Below are positions 53,702-62,097 of a stretch of DNA of 64,000 nt, one piece after another (the first letter of the stretch is position 1; each line of letters starts with the position of its first letter). A program made the translations under genes and the position numbers. The notes beneath the pieces were generated by a model. That model did no database searches. It worked only from the letters and a program-made list of their open reading frames with translations, and was not told the origin of the DNA. The DNA is from Bordetella parapertussis (GTDB lineage Bacteria; Pseudomonadota; Gammaproteobacteria; Burkholderiales; Burkholderiaceae_C). The DNA lies in NCBI GenBank assembly GCA_945861305.1, contig CAMATW010000007.1:1-64000 (forward strand), given 5' to 3'.

Positions 53702-54892
53702 TTACAGTTTGGGGAACGGGTTAGGTTCGGTCAGTTGACTTTCATGAACGATGTCAAACTGCCCGTCTGAACGTGCGCGTCCAATGCGGACTTTTTTCCA
53801 TACGTGGTGGTTGGTTTTGTGAATCCTCACCAGGCCCTCGGGCGCTTTAAATTCAACTTCTGAGGAAGCAGCAATCACCTTGGCTACATCAAATGACTTG
53901 GCTTTTTCTACAGCCAGTTTCCATAAATACACAGCGTTGTAGCCGCATTCCATCGGATCACCCACCACACGGTCTTTGCCGTATTTGGCTTTGATGGCCG
54001 CCACAAACTTTTCGTTTTCAGGCGACTTGATGCTTTGGAAATAACCCATGCATGCGTAATAGCCAATTGCATTGTCTTTGCCGATACCATCGATTTCATT
54101 TTCTGAAACCACGGTAGACAACAGCTTTTGCTTGGTGCCATCAAGACCCGCGGCCTTTAATTGCTTGTAGAAGGCAACGTTAGAGCCACCCACCACGGTT
54201 GAATAAATCCAGTCAGGTTTGGCTGCCTTGATTTTGTTGATGATGGAAGAAAACTCGGTATGTCCCAACGGGGCATATTCTTCACCCACCACGCTTGAAC
54301 CCAGACGGGTAGCAGTTGCTTTGGCAATTTTGTTGCAAGTACGCGGATAAATGTAATCCGAGCCAACAAAGAAGAAGGTTTTTCCCTGTTGCTTGGCCAT
54401 CCACTCCATGGCAGCAACCACAGATTGTGTTGCCTCCTGTGAGGTATAGATAACCTGTGGATCTTCTTCCTGACCTTCGTAATAGGTCGGGTAGTACAAC
54501 AAACCTTTGTTGGCCTTGAACACAGGCAAAACCGCTTTGCGCGATGCTGATGTGTAGCAACCAATCACAGCGGGGACTTTGTCCTGTTGCAATAATTTTT
54601 TAGCTTTTTCAGCAAATGTTGGCCAATCACTTGCACCATCTTCTAGAACTGGCACAATTTTTTTGCCCAGTACACCACCTGCTGCATTGATCTCATCAAT
54701 GGCCATTTTTTCTGCGTCCACGATGGCAGCTTCAGCCAAAGCTATGGTGCCGGACATTGAATGCAGCAAGCCTAATTTGACTTCATCGGCTGCCTGACTC
54801 AAACTTGGCCAAAGTGCTGCGCCCGGTAGGGCGGTGGCAGCAACCAAAGTGCTGCCTTTTTGTATAAACCGACGACGTGATGACAAACTCAT
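53702..54892 (-). CDS. Amide/urea-type ABC transporter substrate-binding protein
   Basis: 396 residues. The N-terminus SLSSRRRFIQKG followed by a hydrophobic stretch fits a twin-arginine (Tat) signal, unlike UrtA above which has a Sec signal. The mature part starts ADEVKLGLLHSMSGTIALAE and has VIGCYTSASRKAVLPV. Probably binds short amides or urea (FmdD-like). AAGGAG lies 8 nt upstream of the ATG at 54892. First gene of the amide operon, behind an attenuator. Confidence 0.92.
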   Translation of the reverse strand: MSLSSRRRFIQKGSTLVAATALPGAALWPSLSQAADEVKLGLLHSMSGTIALAEAAIVDAEKMAIDEINAAGGVLGKKIVPVLEDGASDWPTFAEKAKKLLQQDKVPAVIGCYTSASRKAVLPVFKANKGLLYYPTYYEGQEEDPQVIYTSQEATQSVVAAMEWMAKQQGKTFFFVGSDYIYPRTCNKIAKATATRLGSSVVGEEYAPLGHTEFSSIINKIKAAKPDWIYSTVVGGSNVAFYKQLKAAGLDGTKQKLLSTVVSENEIDGIGKDNAIGYYACMGYFQSIKSPENEKFVAAIKAKYGKDRVVGDPMECGYNAVYLWKLAVEKAKSFDVAKVIAASSEVEFKAPEGLVRIHKTNHHVWKKVRIGRARSDGQFDIVHESQLTEPNPFPKL

Positions 54893-54941
54893 GTTGACTC
54901 CTTAAACAATTTTCTACAAAGTAAACTAACGCTTAAAACGC

Positions 54942-54983
54942 AAAAAGCCCCATGACGCGACGAGCGCGTAATGGGGCTTTTTT
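54942..54983 (-). terminator. Leader attenuator of the amide operon
   Basis: AAAAAGCCCCAT-g-ACGCG, five-base loop, CGCGT-a-ATGGGGCTTTTTT: a strong stem with T-runs in both directions, placed between the promoter region and the first gene of the amide operon, 50 nt upstream of its ATG. A terminator here would block the operon unless read through, matching the AmiR antitermination scheme. Confidence 0.85.
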
Positions 54984-54990
54984 GCTCCTC

Positions 54991-55056
54991 CAAGAAACCG
55001 GCTTTCTTGACGGTTCTTTGAAATTGATAATTGCTTAATCGTAAATCCGGTTTCTT
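54991..55056 (-). promoter_or_regulatory. Leader RNA with alternative hairpins, candidate AmiR target
   Basis: The stretch 54991-55009 forms a local hairpin (CAAGAAA / TTTCTTG, five-base loop). Its strand 54992-55001 can instead pair perfectly over ten bases with 55047-55056 (CCGGTTTCTT in plus-strand terms). Two mutually exclusive pairings directly ahead of a terminator suggest switching. A classic ANTAR dual hairpin with A/G at loop positions 1 and 4 was not clearly found. Confidence 0.5.
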
Positions 55057-55088
55057 TTTCGGAAAGTAGTATTTACCCTAGAGGCCTT

Positions 55089-55280
55089 TTACAGTTTGCT
55101 GAACATGTCTGGCCAACGGTGTAGCCAAGGTTGGGCAGCTTCAAACGCAGCGGATGCACGTAAAACCAAAGCATCACCAAGATGCTTACCGCTGATTTGC
55201 AATCCCACGGGCAAACCTTCCCACGTCCAGCCAGCAGGCACAGTAGCAGCTGGTTGGCCAGTCATGTTCATGCACTGCAA
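55089..55280 (-). pseudogene. Remnant of an amidase-signature enzyme (C-terminal end only)
   Basis: About 63 residues, NMTGQPAATVPAGWTWEGLP then VGLQISGKHLGDALVLRASA and FEAAQPWLHRWPDM, match the extreme C-terminus of GatA/AtzF-type amidase-signature proteins, which are about 450 residues. The remaining 85 per cent is absent and homology stops near 55270, where the ureA control region begins. The frame has only a TTG at 55280. It is a deletion remnant marking a recombination junction. Confidence 0.8.
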
Positions 55281-55287
55281 CGGTGCA
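55271..55287 (+). promoter_or_regulatory. NtrC-binding site upstream of ureA
   Basis: TGCAC-TGCAACG-GTGCA, a perfect 17-nt dyad of the NtrC type, 30 nt upstream of the -24 element of the ureA sigma-54 promoter. Placement is right for an upstream activator site, although single and rather close. Confidence 0.75.
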
Positions 55288-55314
55288 ATAAATAGGCTTT
55301 GATCTGCTTACAGG

Positions 55315-55331
55315 CTGGTTCAGAAATTGCG
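55315..55331 (+). promoter_or_regulatory. Sigma-54 promoter of ureABCEFG
   Basis: CTGGTTCAGAAATTGCG has the invariant GG (55317-55318) and GC (55329-55330) ten bases apart, with TTGC at -12. It is a weaker match at TGGCAC than the urtA promoter. The predicted start of transcription is about 30 nt before the ureA ATG. Confidence 0.72.
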
Positions 55332-55371
55332 TCAATAATTGGTCTATTAAATTGACTATTCAAAATCCGCC

Positions 55372-55674
55372 ATGGAACTCACGCCCCGCGAAAAAGACAA
55401 GCTGCTGATATTCACTGCCGGTTTGCTGGCCGAGCGCCGCAAGGCACGCGGCTTGAAGCTCAACTACCCCGAAGCCGTTGCTTTCATCAGCGCGGCCGTC
55501 ATGGAAGGTGCACGTGACGGCAAGACCGTGGCACAGCTCATGAGCGAAGGGCGAACCCTGCTCACACGTGCCGATGTGATGGAGGGCATTGCTGAAATGA
55601 TTCCCGACATCCAAGTCGAAGCGACTTTCCCCGACGGCACCAAACTGGTGACGGTGCACCAACCAATTGTGTAA
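55372..55674 (+). CDS. ureA: Urease subunit gamma
   Basis: 100 residues, full length. [20 protein letters not shown] and the run [20 protein letters not shown] are diagnostic. It is the smallest structural subunit of the UreABC trimer of heterotrimers. First gene of the ureABCEFG operon, 42 nt downstream of the sigma-54 element. Confidence 0.97.
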   Translation: MELTPREKDKLLIFTAGLLAERRKARGLKLNYPEAVAFISAAVMEGARDGKTVAQLMSEGRTLLTRADVMEGIAEMIPDIQVEATFPDGTKLVTVHQPIV

Positions 55675-55693
55675 ACCCTTCAAGGAATTCACC

Positions 55694-56023
55694 ATGAACC
55701 AACGTTTCATCCCTGGTGAGTTGTTCACCGACCCCGGTCACCACGAACTCAACACCGGCAGACGCACCCACACCTTGGTGGTGAAAAACAGCGGCGACCG
55801 CCCGATTCAAGTGGGCTCGCACTACCACTTCGCAGAAACCAACACGGGTTTGCTGTTTGACCGTGCGGCTGCCCGCGGCATGCGCTTGAACATCGCTTCA
55901 GGCACCGCGGTGCGCTTTGAGCCGGGCCAAGAACGCACCGTGGAACTGGTGGACTACGCCGGAACGCGCGAGGTCTATGGCTTTCGCGGCGAGGTGCAAG
56001 GCGCATTGAAAGGAGCCGCGTGA
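55694..56023 (+). CDS. ureB: Urease subunit beta
   Basis: 109 residues. [18 protein letters not shown] and the segment [18 protein letters not shown] (about 40-57) are signatures of UreB. The ATG at 55694 has AAGGA upstream; the longer frame from 55667 is not used. Its TGA overlaps the ureC ATG. A hupE/ureJ nickel transporter often found near here is absent. Confidence 0.97.
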   Translation: MNQRFIPGELFTDPGHHELNTGRRTHTLVVKNSGDRPIQVGSHYHFAETNTGLLFDRAAARGMRLNIASGTAVRFEPGQERTVELVDYAGTREVYGFRGEVQGALKGAA

Positions 56024-57792
56024 TGGCCCAGATTGAAAAACGCGCTTACGCCGAAATGTTTGGCCCCACCGTGGGCGACCGCTTGCGCTTGGCCGATACC
56101 GACCTCATCGTCGAGGTGGAACAAGACTACACCTTGCGAGCCGGCAGCTATGGCGAAGAGGTGAAATTTGGTGGCGGCAAAACCATTCGTGACGGCATGG
56201 CGCAAAGCCAGCGCACCCGCAACGGCCCAGTGGGCACAGGCGCACAAGCCGGTGGCGCGATGGACTGTGTGCTGACCAATGCGCTCATCATCGACCACTG
56301 GGGCATTGTCAAAGCCGACATCGGCATCAAGAACTCTCGCATCGCCGCCATTGGCAAAGCCGGCAACCCCAACACCCAACCCGGCGTGGACATCGTCATT
56401 GGGCCGGGCACTGAAATCATTTCTTGCGAAGGCATGATCGTGACCGCCGGTGCCATCGACACCCATATTCACTTTATCGCGCCCCAGCAAATTGAAGAGG
56501 CCTTGGCCAGTGGCGTGACCACCATGCTGGGCGGCGGCACGGGACCAGCCACCGGCACCTTTGCCACCACCTGCACACCCGGTCCTTGGAACATCGAGCG
56601 CATGTTGCAAGCGGCCGATGCCTTTCCTATGAACTTAGGTTTTTTGGGCAAGGGCAATGCGTCGCTTCCCGATTCATTGACCGAGCAAATCAACGCTGGT
56701 ACGATTGGTTTGAAATTGCACGAAGACTGGGGAACCACACCTGCGGCCATCGACAACTGCTTGAACGTGGCCGAAGCCACCGACACCCAAGTGGCGATCC
56801 ACACCGACACCTTGAATGAATCAGGTTTTGTGGAAGACACCATTGCGGCTTTCAAAGGCCGCACCATCCACACCTTCCACACCGAGGGCGCGGGCGGCGG
56901 CCATGCGCCAGACATTTTGAAAGTGGTGGGCGAGGCCAATGTGCTGCCCTCCTCCACCAACCCGACACGCCCTTACACCATCAACACGCTGGACGAACAC
57001 GTGGACATGCTGATGGTGTGCCACCACTTGGATGCGTCCATCGCCGAGGATTTAGCATTTGCTGAGAGCCGCATCCGCAAAGAAACCATCGCCGCCGAAG
57101 ACATCTTGCACGACCTCGGTGCGATCAGCATGTTCTCTTCTGATTCGCAAGCCATGGGAAGGGTGGGCGAGGTCATCATGCGCTGCTGGCAAACCGCGCA
57201 CAAAATGAAACAACAGCGCGGCAAGCTGCCTGCTTTTGGTCCGGACGGTTTGGTGGGCGACAGCGACCGGCACGACAACGGCCGCGTCAAACGCTATATG
57301 GCCAAGCTGGCCATCAACCCCGCTATTGCCCACGGCATCAGCCACGAGGTGGGCAGCATCGAGGTGGGCAAATGGGCCGACATCGTGCTGTGGAAGCCGG
57401 CGTTTTTTGGCGTCAAGCCATTCATCATCATGAAGGGCGGCTTCATCGCCATGGCCGCCATGGGCGACCCCAATGCGTCCATCCCCACACCGCAACCGGT
57501 GCACTACCGGCCTATGTTTGGCGCATTTGGCGGGGCTTTGCACCGGGGTTCACTCAGCTTTGTGTCACAAGCGGGCTTGGCTGGCGGCATTGGTGAACGC
57601 TATGGCCTGCACAAAACCTTGAGCGCGGTGAAAAATATCCGAGGCATTGGCAAGCGCCATATGCTTCACAACGACTACACGCCAAACATGGATGTGGACG
57701 CCCAAACCTATGCGGTGCGGGCCGATGGTCAACTGCTCACCTGCGAACCTGCCAGCGTGCTGCCCATGGCGCAGCGCTATTTCCTGTTCTGA
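56023..57792 (+). CDS. ureC: Urease subunit alpha
   Basis: 589 residues, the catalytic subunit that binds two nickel ions. His pair in [11 protein letters not shown] (about 146-156), the carbamylated lysine in GLKLHEDWG (about 229-237), [15 protein letters not shown] (about 285-299) and VCHHLD (about 334-339) give the complete active-site set. ATG at 56023 (TGATG with ureB, AAGGAG upstream) is preferred to the GTG one codon before it. A repeat pair follows the stop. Confidence 0.97.
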   Translation: MAQIEKRAYAEMFGPTVGDRLRLADTDLIVEVEQDYTLRAGSYGEEVKFGGGKTIRDGMAQSQRTRNGPVGTGAQAGGAMDCVLTNALIIDHWGIVKADIGIKNSRIAAIGKAGNPNTQPGVDIVIGPGTEIISCEGMIVTAGAIDTHIHFIAPQQIEEALASGVTTMLGGGTGPATGTFATTCTPGPWNIERMLQAADAFPMNLGFLGKGNASLPDSLTEQINAGTIGLKLHEDWGTTPAAIDNCLNVAEATDTQVAIHTDTLNESGFVEDTIAAFKGRTIHTFHTEGAGGGHAPDILKVVGEANVLPSSTNPTRPYTINTLDEHVDMLMVCHHLDASIAEDLAFAESRIRKETIAAEDILHDLGAISMFSSDSQAMGRVGEVIMRCWQTAHKMKQQRGKLPAFGPDGLVGDSDRHDNGRVKRYMAKLAINPAIAHGISHEVGSIEVGKWADIVLWKPAFFGVKPFIIMKGGFIAMAAMGDPNASIPTPQPVHYRPMFGAFGGALHRGSLSFVSQAGLAGGIGERYGLHKTLSAVKNIRGIGKRHMLHNDYTPNMDVDAQTYAVRADGQLLTCEPASVLPMAQRYFLF

Positions 57793-57802
57793 CTTTTAAA
57801 TG

Positions 57803-57875
57803 TTAAATGGGGTCAGATTCCAATTAAATTGCTGTTTGGCTTTTGCCTCAATAATTGGAATCTGACCCCATTTAA
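57803..57875. repeat. REP palindrome pair, family B, between ureC and ureE
   Basis: Perfect 24-nt inverted repeats TTAAATGGGGTCAGATTCC... (57803-57826 and 57852-57875) separated by 25 nt. The same core is at 26.1 kb and 58.4 kb. No T-run follows, so it is not a Rho-independent terminator, but the hairpin could reduce expression of ureEFG. It ends 6 nt before the ureE ATG. Confidence 0.88.
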
Positions 57876-57881
57876 ATTACC

Positions 57882-58394
57882 ATGATCCATTTCTCCAAAC
57901 TCATTCGCCATGGCCACGGCTTGGCACCTGTGCTCTTGAAACGCGCCACGTCCATCACGCTGGACTGGGATGTGCGGCAAAAAAGTCGGTTCGAATCCAC
58001 TGACAGCGCTGGGCGGCAAGTGGGTGTGTTTTTGCAGCGCGGCCAGGTGGTGCGTGGTGGCGATGTGCTGGTGGGCGAAGACGGCTCGTTGCTCAAAGTG
58101 CAGGCCGCACCCCAAGAGGTGTTGCGCATCACCCATTGCACAGCACACGGCACACCGTTTGACTTGACCCGCGCCGCCTATCACTTGGGCAACCGCCATG
58201 TGCCCATTGAACTGCAAGCCGATCACTTGAAAATCGAACCCGACCATGTGCTGGCCGACATGCTGCGCGCCATGCACCTGATCGTGCATGAAGTGCAAGA
58301 CAGCTTTGAGCCAGAAAACGGTGCTTATGGCGAGCATGGGGGTGGGCATCAGCATGGCCATGCACATGACCACGACAGTGACCACGGGCATTAA
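57882..58394 (+). CDS. ureE: Urease accessory protein UreE
   Basis: 170 residues, a nickel metallochaperone. N-terminal domain about 1-75, C-terminal metal-binding domain about 76-150, then the tail HGGGHQHGHAHDHDSDHGH, which binds extra nickel. LGNRHVPIEL (about 105-114) is the core motif with the interfacial His. Its stop codon TAA lies in family-B repeat sequence; the operon spacing to ureC (89 nt) is due to the inserted repeat pair. Confidence 0.93.
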   Translation: MIHFSKLIRHGHGLAPVLLKRATSITLDWDVRQKSRFESTDSAGRQVGVFLQRGQVVRGGDVLVGEDGSLLKVQAAPQEVLRITHCTAHGTPFDLTRAAYHLGNRHVPIELQADHLKIEPDHVLADMLRAMHLIVHEVQDSFEPENGAYGEHGGGHQHGHAHDHDSDHGH

Positions 58395-58411
58395 TTGGAA
58401 TCTGACCCCCA
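58391..58411. repeat. REP half-copy, family B, at the ureE/ureF junction
   Basis: TTAATTGGAATCTGACCCCC is one arm of the family-B repeat (compare 57852-57871). It contains the ureE stop and the first codons available for ureF. Confidence 0.8.
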
Positions 58412-59078
58412 TTCTTTGTTGCGCTTGTTGCAACTGGCCTCACCCGCTTTGCCGGTGGGTGGGTTTTCATATTCAGAGGGCATAGAAGCCGCAGTTGCGC
58501 ATCAATGGGTGCATGACGAAGCGACTGCGCAGTCTTGGTTGATTGATCATTTGCATTTGGTGCAGTCGCGCAGCGAGTTGCCTGTCATGGCCCAAGCAAT
58601 TCCTGCTTGGCAGAGTCACGACGCACTGCAGTTGAAACAACTCAATGACTGGGTGATGCAAACCCGAGAAACTTTTGAAATGCGCTTACAAACCGAACAG
58701 ATGGGACGCTCTTTGCTGATTTGGTTGCGCAACCAAGTTGACGCAGAACCCTTGCGTATGAAAACCTGCGAAGACCTGCCCCCTACTTGGCCTTTGGCAT
58801 TGGCACTTGCCCTGTCCACGCATGGTATTGCCGTGCGCCAAGGCTTGGTGGCTGTCGCTTTCGGATGGGCAGAAAATATGGTTCAAGCAGCCATCAAAGC
58901 CGTGCCCTTGGGGCAACTCAGCGGTCAACGCATATTGGCCGCTTTGGCAGCCGAGATTCCCTCAGCCGTTGAACACGCCATGCAAATGACGACAGAGAAC
59001 CGCCAAGCCTTTAGCCCGCGACTGGCCATTTTGTCAGCGCGCCACGAAACCCAGTACTCCAGACTCTTTCGATCATGA
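58395..59078 (+). CDS. ureF: Urease accessory protein UreF
   Basis: 227 residues, part of the UreDFG activation complex. [20 protein letters not shown] (about 8-27), then the helical body and the C-terminal [21 protein letters not shown]. There is no ATG at the start: the frame opens with a TTG (58395) directly after the ureE TAA, inside the repeat, or with TTG codons at 58416, 58419, 58425. The repeat seems to have displaced the original start and Shine-Dalgarno site. Overlaps ureG by ATGA. Confidence 0.9.
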   Translation: MESDPHSLLRLLQLASPALPVGGFSYSEGIEAAVAHQWVHDEATAQSWLIDHLHLVQSRSELPVMAQAIPAWQSHDALQLKQLNDWVMQTRETFEMRLQTEQMGRSLLIWLRNQVDAEPLRMKTCEDLPPTWPLALALALSTHGIAVRQGLVAVAFGWAENMVQAAIKAVPLGQLSGQRILAALAAEIPSAVEHAMQMTTENRQAFSPRLAILSARHETQYSRLFRS

Positions 59079-59734
59079 CCACACCTCTTCACCACATCGC
59101 CAACCGCAGCAAGAAACTTCCCCCTCTTCGCGTGGGCATTGGCGGCCCTGTTGGCTCTGGCAAAACCACCTTGCTTGAATTGCTGTGCAAAGCCATGCGT
59201 GACAACTACGATCTGATTGCCATCACCAACGACATCTACACCAAAGAAGACCAACGACTGCTGACGATCAGCGGCGCTCTGCCAGCAGAACGCATCATGG
59301 GCGTGGAAACCGGCGGCTGCCCGCACACCGCGATTCGTGAAGACGCCTCCATCAACCTTGAAGCCATCGACCGCATGCTAGAAAAGTTCCCCAACGCTGA
59401 TGTGGTTTTCGTTGAAAGTGGTGGCGACAATTTGGCAGCAACCTTCAGTCCAGAACTCAGCGACCTAACGATATATGTGATTGACGTCGCAGCAGGCGAA
59501 AAAATTCCACGCAAAGGCGGCCCAGGCATTACCAAGAGCGATTTGTTCATCATCAACAAAACTGATCTTGCGCCGCATGTGGGCGCAAACTTGGACATCA
59601 TGCAATCTGACACCGAGCGTATGCGATCGAGTCCCCAAGGTGTCAAACCTTTTGTCATGACCAACCTCAAAACACAAACTGGACTTTCAGATGTGGTGAA
59701 ATTCATCGAAACAAAAGGAATGTTGTTGTCATGA
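59075..59734 (+). CDS. ureG: Urease accessory GTPase UreG
   Basis: 219 residues, SIMIBI-class GTPase that drives nickel delivery. P-loop [17 protein letters not shown] (about 22-38), [18 protein letters not shown] (about 76-93, with the Cys-Pro-His nickel motif), [15 protein letters not shown] and [10 protein letters not shown]. All motifs are intact. The next gene overlaps by ATGA. Confidence 0.96.
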   Translation: MTTPLHHIANRSKKLPPLRVGIGGPVGSGKTTLLELLCKAMRDNYDLIAITNDIYTKEDQRLLTISGALPAERIMGVETGGCPHTAIREDASINLEAIDRMLEKFPNADVVFVESGGDNLAATFSPELSDLTIYVIDVAAGEKIPRKGGPGITKSDLFIINKTDLAPHVGANLDIMQSDTERMRSSPQGVKPFVMTNLKTQTGLSDVVKFIETKGMLLS

Positions 59735-61092
59735 AGTTTCATCGCCTATTTTCATTCGCAGTTTTTGCGTCAGTCTTCACTTTGTCGGGATTCTTTTCAG
59801 CGAGTGCACAGACGCAAACACCCAAGCTGCAACTGCAGTTGCTGGCCCAAGACCTGACAGCACCCATCCACTTGGAAGAGCTTCCTGATGGGAGCGGTCG
59901 CATGCTGGTGGTGCAGCAAGACGGCTTGGTTAAAGTCATGATGCCTGATGGCAAAGTATTGCCCGAAACATTTTTAGACTTGCGCAGTCGCATGTTCACG
60001 CTTCAAAACGATTTTGAAGAACGTGGTCTTTTGGGTTTTGCGGTGCATCCACAGTTTGCCCGCAATGGGCGTTTTTTCGTTTCCTATTCAGCCCCATTGC
60101 GCGACAACGCACCACAGAACTGGAACCAAACACGCAAAATTTCAGAGTTCACTGCCAAGATTGGTAGCGTGGCTGCGGTTGATCTGCTGACTGAGCGTGT
60201 TTTGATTGCACAAGATTGGCCCAGCAGAAAACACAACGGCGGTGGTTTGGCTTTTGGACCTGATGGCATGTTATTCATCGGCTTGGGCGACAGTGGCGCA
60301 TCCCACGGTTTTGGTAAATCGGTGATTTGGGAAGCCTTCAATGTGCCAGCTGAAGGTTTGATTTGGGACATGATGGCGCAAGACAAGCACAGCTTATACG
60401 GCAAAATCTTGCGCATTGATGTGGACCGCGGCTACCCAGGTTATGCCATTCCCAATGGCAATCCTTTGAACGCGTCCCAAGGTAAGTCTGAAATTTGGGC
60501 CTGGGGGTTTCGCAACCCTTACCGCATGGCATTCGACAAGAATGGCAACGGCGACTTGTATGTGACTGCCATTGCCGAAACATTGTGGGAAGCCGCTTAC
60601 AAAGTCAAGCGCCCCGGCAATTTTGGTTGGCCCCTGATGGAGGCCTCGCATTGCGTGGATCGCTTGCAACCCCGCAAGCCCCCTGCGCAGTGCGCTCGTC
60701 AAGGCGCAGGCGGAGAACCTTTGCAAATGCCGGTGGTGGAGTACCCCAATATGCAGGTCAATCACCCAGACTCTGCACTCAACACCAAGGGGGTAGGAAC
60801 TGCGGTCACCGGTGTTCGCATGTACCGAGGCCCAGCCATTCCCTTGCTGCAAGGCAAGCTTGTGGTGGCCGATTGGAGCGCTTCGTTCAAACAAGCATCG
60901 GGGCAACTCTTTATCGCAACACCGCAAATGCAAGTTGATAAGCAATGGCCTTTGGAAAAAGTTGCACAAATTGAAAGCCGCATCATCAGTTTGGCAGAAG
61001 ACCGCAGTGGTGAAATCTATGTGCTGACCCACGAAGGCATGGGACCCTTTGGCAACACCGGCAAAGTTTATAAACTTATCGCTCAGCCATGA
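59731..61092 (+). CDS. PQQ-dependent sugar dehydrogenase family protein (GSDH)
   Basis: 453 residues: signal peptide about 1-27, then a six-bladed propeller of the glucose/sorbosone dehydrogenase family, with [20 protein letters not shown] (about 92-111), [20 protein letters not shown] (about 169-188) and [15 protein letters not shown] (about 254-268). It is a periplasmic aldose or sugar dehydrogenase candidate. It is coupled to ureG by ATGA, an unexpected operon partner for urease. Confidence 0.9.
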   Translation: MKFHRLFSFAVFASVFTLSGFFSASAQTQTPKLQLQLLAQDLTAPIHLEELPDGSGRMLVVQQDGLVKVMMPDGKVLPETFLDLRSRMFTLQNDFEERGLLGFAVHPQFARNGRFFVSYSAPLRDNAPQNWNQTRKISEFTAKIGSVAAVDLLTERVLIAQDWPSRKHNGGGLAFGPDGMLFIGLGDSGASHGFGKSVIWEAFNVPAEGLIWDMMAQDKHSLYGKILRIDVDRGYPGYAIPNGNPLNASQGKSEIWAWGFRNPYRMAFDKNGNGDLYVTAIAETLWEAAYKVKRPGNFGWPLMEASHCVDRLQPRKPPAQCARQGAGGEPLQMPVVEYPNMQVNHPDSALNTKGVGTAVTGVRMYRGPAIPLLQGKLVVADWSASFKQASGQLFIATPQMQVDKQWPLEKVAQIESRIISLAEDRSGEIYVLTHEGMGPFGNTGKVYKLIAQP

Positions 61093-62096
61093 ACTGGCTT
61101 CTTCCTTGGCTTGCTGTTATTGCCATATCAGGTGTTTTGAGTGCTCACGCGCAAGAACCAAGCTATGGGGCAATGCTAGAAGGGTTTGACTACCCAGCCC
61201 CCGTGCAAAAGTTTGTGTTTAAATCGCAGCAACTGGATATGCACATGGCTTATTTGGATATAAAGCCAACAAAACCCAATGGTCATGTCGCCGTTTTATT
61301 GCACGGCAAAAACTTTTGCGCCGCCACTTGGCAATCAACCTACGAGATATTGCAGAAATATGGTTTTCGCGTCATCGTTCCCGATCAAATCGGGTTTTGT
61401 AAATCCAGCAAACCTGCGGCTTACCAATACAGTTTTCAACAACTGGCCCACAACACCCATGCCTTGTTGAATTCATTGGGAATATCGCAAGCCACTGTGA
61501 TCGGTCACTCTACCGGTGGCATGTTGGCCACACGTTATGCCTTGATGTTTCCGCAGTCGGTCAAACAATTGGTGATGGTCAACCCCATTGGCTTAGAAGA
61601 TTGGAAGGCCATGGGCGTTCCTAGCCTGTCCATTGACCAGTGGTACCAACGGGAACTGCAAGTCACCGATGAGCGTATTCGCAACTATGAGCGCATTACC
61701 TATTACGTGAATGAATGGAAACCCGAGTACGAACCTTGGGTGCAAATGATTGCCGGTATGTTTCGTGGGCCAGACAAACAAACTGTTGCGTGGCATTCAG
61801 CGTTGCTCTACGACATGATCTTCAACCAACCCGTGGTTTACGAGTTCCCCTTACTCAAAGTTCCTACTTTGCTGATGATGGGTGAAAAAGACAACACCGC
61901 CATTGGCAAGGATTTGGTATCAGCCGAGATCAAAGCTCAAATGGGTCTGTACCCTGAACTGGCAAGACGCACAGCCAAGGCCATCCCAGGTTCCAAATTG
62001 ATTCTCTTCCCCGATTTAGGCCATGCGCCTCAAATGCAAAACCCGCAGCGCTTTCACTCGGCTTTGGTGAACAGTTTGTTGGCTTTGGAAGATTGA
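61089..62096 (+). CDS. Exported alpha/beta hydrolase
   Basis: 335 residues with a signal peptide (about 1-21, ending AHAQ). The fold shows VAVLLHGKNFCAATWQ (oxyanion region about 67-82), the nucleophile elbow VIGHSTGGMLATRYAL (about 137-152), the acid near LMMGEKDNTA and the base His in FPDLGHAPQMQ (about 313). A serine esterase or lipase-like enzyme; the Ser nucleophile argues against epoxide hydrolase or haloalkane dehalogenase. ATGA overlap with the preceding gene. Confidence 0.88.
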   Translation: MNWLLPWLAVIAISGVLSAHAQEPSYGAMLEGFDYPAPVQKFVFKSQQLDMHMAYLDIKPTKPNGHVAVLLHGKNFCAATWQSTYEILQKYGFRVIVPDQIGFCKSSKPAAYQYSFQQLAHNTHALLNSLGISQATVIGHSTGGMLATRYALMFPQSVKQLVMVNPIGLEDWKAMGVPSLSIDQWYQRELQVTDERIRNYERITYYVNEWKPEYEPWVQMIAGMFRGPDKQTVAWHSALLYDMIFNQPVVYEFPLLKVPTLLMMGEKDNTAIGKDLVSAEIKAQMGLYPELARRTAKAIPGSKLILFPDLGHAPQMQNPQRFHSALVNSLLALED

Positions 62097-62097
62097 A

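Noticed and set aside
55246-55260. Possible sigma-54 element on the minus strand for the amide operon (TGGCCAACCAGCTGCT)
   Set aside because: It has GG-N10-GC but poor agreement otherwise, lies inside amidase-derived coding sequence, and is too close to the NtrC box for normal spacing.
57803-57875. Reading the inverted repeat after ureC as a Rho-independent terminator
   Set aside because: No T-run follows either arm and the same sequence recurs elsewhere as a dispersed palindrome.
61089-62096. Epoxide hydrolase or haloalkane dehalogenase next to the halohydrin dehalogenase
   Set aside because: The nucleophile elbow is GHSTGG with Ser, whereas those enzymes use Asp.
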